This document shows positions 4,003 through 5,516 of a DNA stretch of 5,516 nt, one piece after another (the first letter of the stretch is position 1; every line of letters starts with the position of its first letter). Below the pieces are notes generated by a model. That model had not been told where the DNA came from and did no database searches. It was given only the letters and a program-made list of their open reading frames with translations. A program made the translations under genes and the position numbers. This stretch comes from Deltaproteobacteria bacterium (GTDB lineage Bacteria > Desulfobacterota > Desulfobacteria > Desulfobacterales > JAFDFH01), in contig JAFDFH010000192.1 in assembly GCA_019309945.1 (NCBI GenBank), positions 1-5,516 of the forward strand, read 5' to 3'.

Positions 4003-5516
4003 TCAAAACGGCTCAGGATATAAAATCGTACAAGCGGCAACTTAAAGAAGCCCTGGGTGACAAGTTTTTACGTACCGCCTTAGACAACTTCAATACCACA
4101 TACAGGGAAAACCGCCCCAATGTTTATCAAGGTATAGATTTTGAAGGGATAAGAGATAAGATTGCCGCAGGCAAGGATGCTTCCCTGCCTCTTCTTAAAA
4201 AACTCTTCAAAGAATTTAAAGAAAACGCGGAGGCTGCCGGTACGAAAGTACACGTTGCGCGTGATGCTGAAGAAGCTAATGAGATCATAGCCGGCATAGC
4301 CAAAGAAAGGAAAGTGAAAAAGATCATCAAAGCAAAGTCGATGACAGCCGAAGAAACCTTTTTAAACGATCATCTCGAAAAGGCGGGATTCCTTGTGACG
4401 GAAACGGATCTGGGGGAGTGGATCGTCCAACTCCGGCACGAAGGTCCCTCCCACATGGTGTTGCCGGCCATCCATCTGTCCCGGTACCAGGTGGGAGACC
4501 TTTTTGAGACTGTGACACGGGAAAAACAGGATTCGGAGGATATCGACAAGCTGGTAAAAGTGGCAAGAAAGGAATTGCGCCCGGCATTTCTGGAAGCGGA
4601 TATGGGGATCAGCGGGGCTAATTTTGCCCTGGCGGATTCCGGAACGTTGGGTCTTGTCACCAATGAGGGTAATATGCGCCTAGTGACCACGCTCCCCAGA
4701 ATCCATGTGGCGCTCGTGGGGTACGACAAGCTGCTTCCGGACTTGAAATCCGCCCTTCGGATCATCAAGGTCCTGCCTAGAAATGCCACAGGTCAGGCGA
4801 TCACCTCTTATGTGACCTGGATAAAAGGCGCGAACGAATGCCTTTCTTCTCCAACAGAACGAAAAGAGATGCATGTGGTATTCCTTGACAACGGGCGCCT
4901 TTCAATGGCCCAAGATCCGGTTTTTTCCGAAGCCTTGAGGTGTGTCAGGTGCGGAGCCTGTGCCAATGTATGCCCTATTTACAGCAAGGTGGGCGGCCAC
5001 AAGTACGGCCATGTCTATATCGGGGCCATAGGTCTGATCCTGACGCTATTTTATCACGGGAAGGAAAACGACAGGGCAATCGTACAAAACTGCATCAACT
5101 GCCAGGCCTGTAAAACAGTGTGCCCGGTGGATATCGACCTGCCGCACCTTATCAAGAAGACCTACAGAGCGGTCTTGGATCAGGAGAAGAAAACACCCGT
5201 AAAAAACCTGATCCTCTCCAAGGTCATGAAAAACCGGAAGCTTTTTCATTTTCTTTTACGACAGGCGTATCTCGCACATAGGCCTTTTACAAAGGGACAA
5301 CCGATGATTCGCCATTTACCTCATTTCTTCGAGAAAACGCACGGATTTCGCAGCCTTCCTGCAATCGCAAAAGTTCCGCTCAGGGATCAGTGGAAACAGC
5401 TGAAACCGCAAGTTTCCGATCCAAAACACAGAATCGCGCTGTTTGCAGGGTGTGCCATAGATTTCATCTATCCTGAACAGGGCAGGGCCCTTCTTGAAAT
5501 TATCAAGGGCCGGTCA
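3999..5516 (+). CDS. lutB: LutB/LldF-type Fe-S LUD protein continuing into a LutA-like domain, 3' end cut
   Basis: The frame opens at ATG 3999, overlapping the lutC stop by four bases, with GGAGG at 3984-3988. All 506 codons to the window edge are open. Residues about 50-300 are a LUD domain with KSMTAEE (113-119), ETDLGEWIVQ (135-144), and EADMGISGAN plus TNEGNMRLVTTLPR (199-234). Then come two 4Fe-4S motifs, C315-x2-C318-x2-C321-x3-C325-P and C365-x2-C368-x2-C371-x3-C375-P, and the LutB-like segment around GHVYIGAIG (337-345). A stand-alone LutB ends near 470-480 residues. Here a linker leads at about 478 into RIALFAGCAIDFIYPEQG, the usual beginning of a LutA/GlcF cysteine-rich CCG domain (first cysteine C485). 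So this is most likely a LutB-LutA (LldF-LldE) fusion of about 700 residues, as known in Desulfovibrio. It would carry electrons from L-lactate oxidation. Only the first cysteine of the CCG domain is visible. Confidence 0.9.
   Translation, partial: MIKTAQDIKSYKRQLKEALGDKFLRTALDNFNTTYRENRPNVYQGIDFEGIRDKIAAGKDASLPLLKKLFKEFKENAEAAGTKVHVARDAEEANEIIAGIAKERKVKKIIKAKSMTAEETFLNDHLEKAGFLVTETDLGEWIVQLRHEGPSHMVLPAIHLSRYQVGDLFETVTREKQDSEDIDKLVKVARKELRPAFLEADMGISGANFALADSGTLGLVTNEGNMRLVTTLPRIHVALVGYDKLLPDLKSALRIIKVLPRNATGQAITSYVTWIKGANECLSSPTERKEMHVVFLDNGRLSMAQDPVFSEALRCVRCGACANVCPIYSKVGGHKYGHVYIGAIGLILTLFYHGKENDRAIVQNCINCQACKTVCPVDIDLPHLIKKTYRAVLDQEKKTPVKNLILSKVMKNRKLFHFLLRQAYLAHRPFTKGQPMIRHLPHFFEKTHGFRSLPAIAKVPLRDQWKQLKPQVSDPKHRIALFAGCAIDFIYPEQGRALLEIIKGRS

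Noticed and set aside
4127..4874. Several minus-strand open frames opposite lutB
   Set aside because: They overlap one another in different frames and are antisense to the LUD domain of lutB, which shows clear family signatures.
5016..5055. Transmembrane segment in LutB (GHVYIGAIGLILTLFYHG)
   Set aside because: This hydrophobic stretch corresponds to a segment conserved in soluble LutB proteins between the two Fe-S motifs and is short for a membrane span.

Overview
The window holds two divergently transcribed operons that each look like a flavin- or iron-sulfur-dependent 2-hydroxyacid (lactate/glycolate) dehydrogenase. They are separated by an unusually long, repeat-filled intergenic region. 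Gene content, the LutB protein running on into a LutA-like domain, and the overall style point to an anaerobic Desulfobacterota (former Deltaproteobacteria) organism, probably a sulfate reducer or relative. Sulfate reducers of the Desulfovibrio type are known to combine GlcD/GlcF-type and LutABC-type lactate dehydrogenases in one organic-acid-oxidation locus. The taxonomic call is an inference from gene content; no rRNA or marker gene is present.

Left part, minus strand (1-2691): a complete FAD-linked oxidase of the GlcD/D-lactate dehydrogenase family is followed after 46 bp by a GlcF-type protein with two ferredoxin-like cluster motifs and two CCG cysteine-rich domains. The GlcF gene runs off the left edge and probably lacks only its last few residues. 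Together they would form a two-subunit enzyme passing electrons from FAD through Fe-S clusters to a membrane or cytoplasmic acceptor that cannot be identified here.

Middle (2692-3441): about 750 bp without a convincing gene. The glcD-proximal third contains two near-perfect palindromes of the form TGGT-N3-ACCA, which match the operator pattern of FadR/PdhR/LldR-type GntR repressors. One directly follows a good plus-strand sigma-70 promoter pointing at the lut genes; the other lies next to candidate minus-strand promoter elements for glcD. The lut-proximal two thirds hold two repeat structures: an AT-rich inverted-repeat unit with flanking 11-bp direct repeats (about 3019-3140), and a 206-bp MITE-like element with 25-bp terminal inverted repeats and a possible TAA duplication (3206-3411) that ends 30 bp before lutC.

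Right part, plus strand (3442-5516): a LutC/LldG-type LUD-domain protein overlaps by 4 bp (ATGA) a LutB/LldF-type protein. The latter has a LUD domain, then two 4Fe-4S motifs, then the start of a LutA/LldE-like cysteine-rich domain, so it is probably a LutB-LutA fusion truncated by the right edge. This operon would encode an L-lactate dehydrogenase.

The simplest reading is a lactate oxidation locus with two enzymes, possibly one per enantiomer, under one shared repressor that is not encoded in the window. The lut promoter appears to have been pushed away from its genes by mobile-repeat insertions. No wholly new system was found; the points of interest are the operator layout, the insertions in the lut leader and the fusion.
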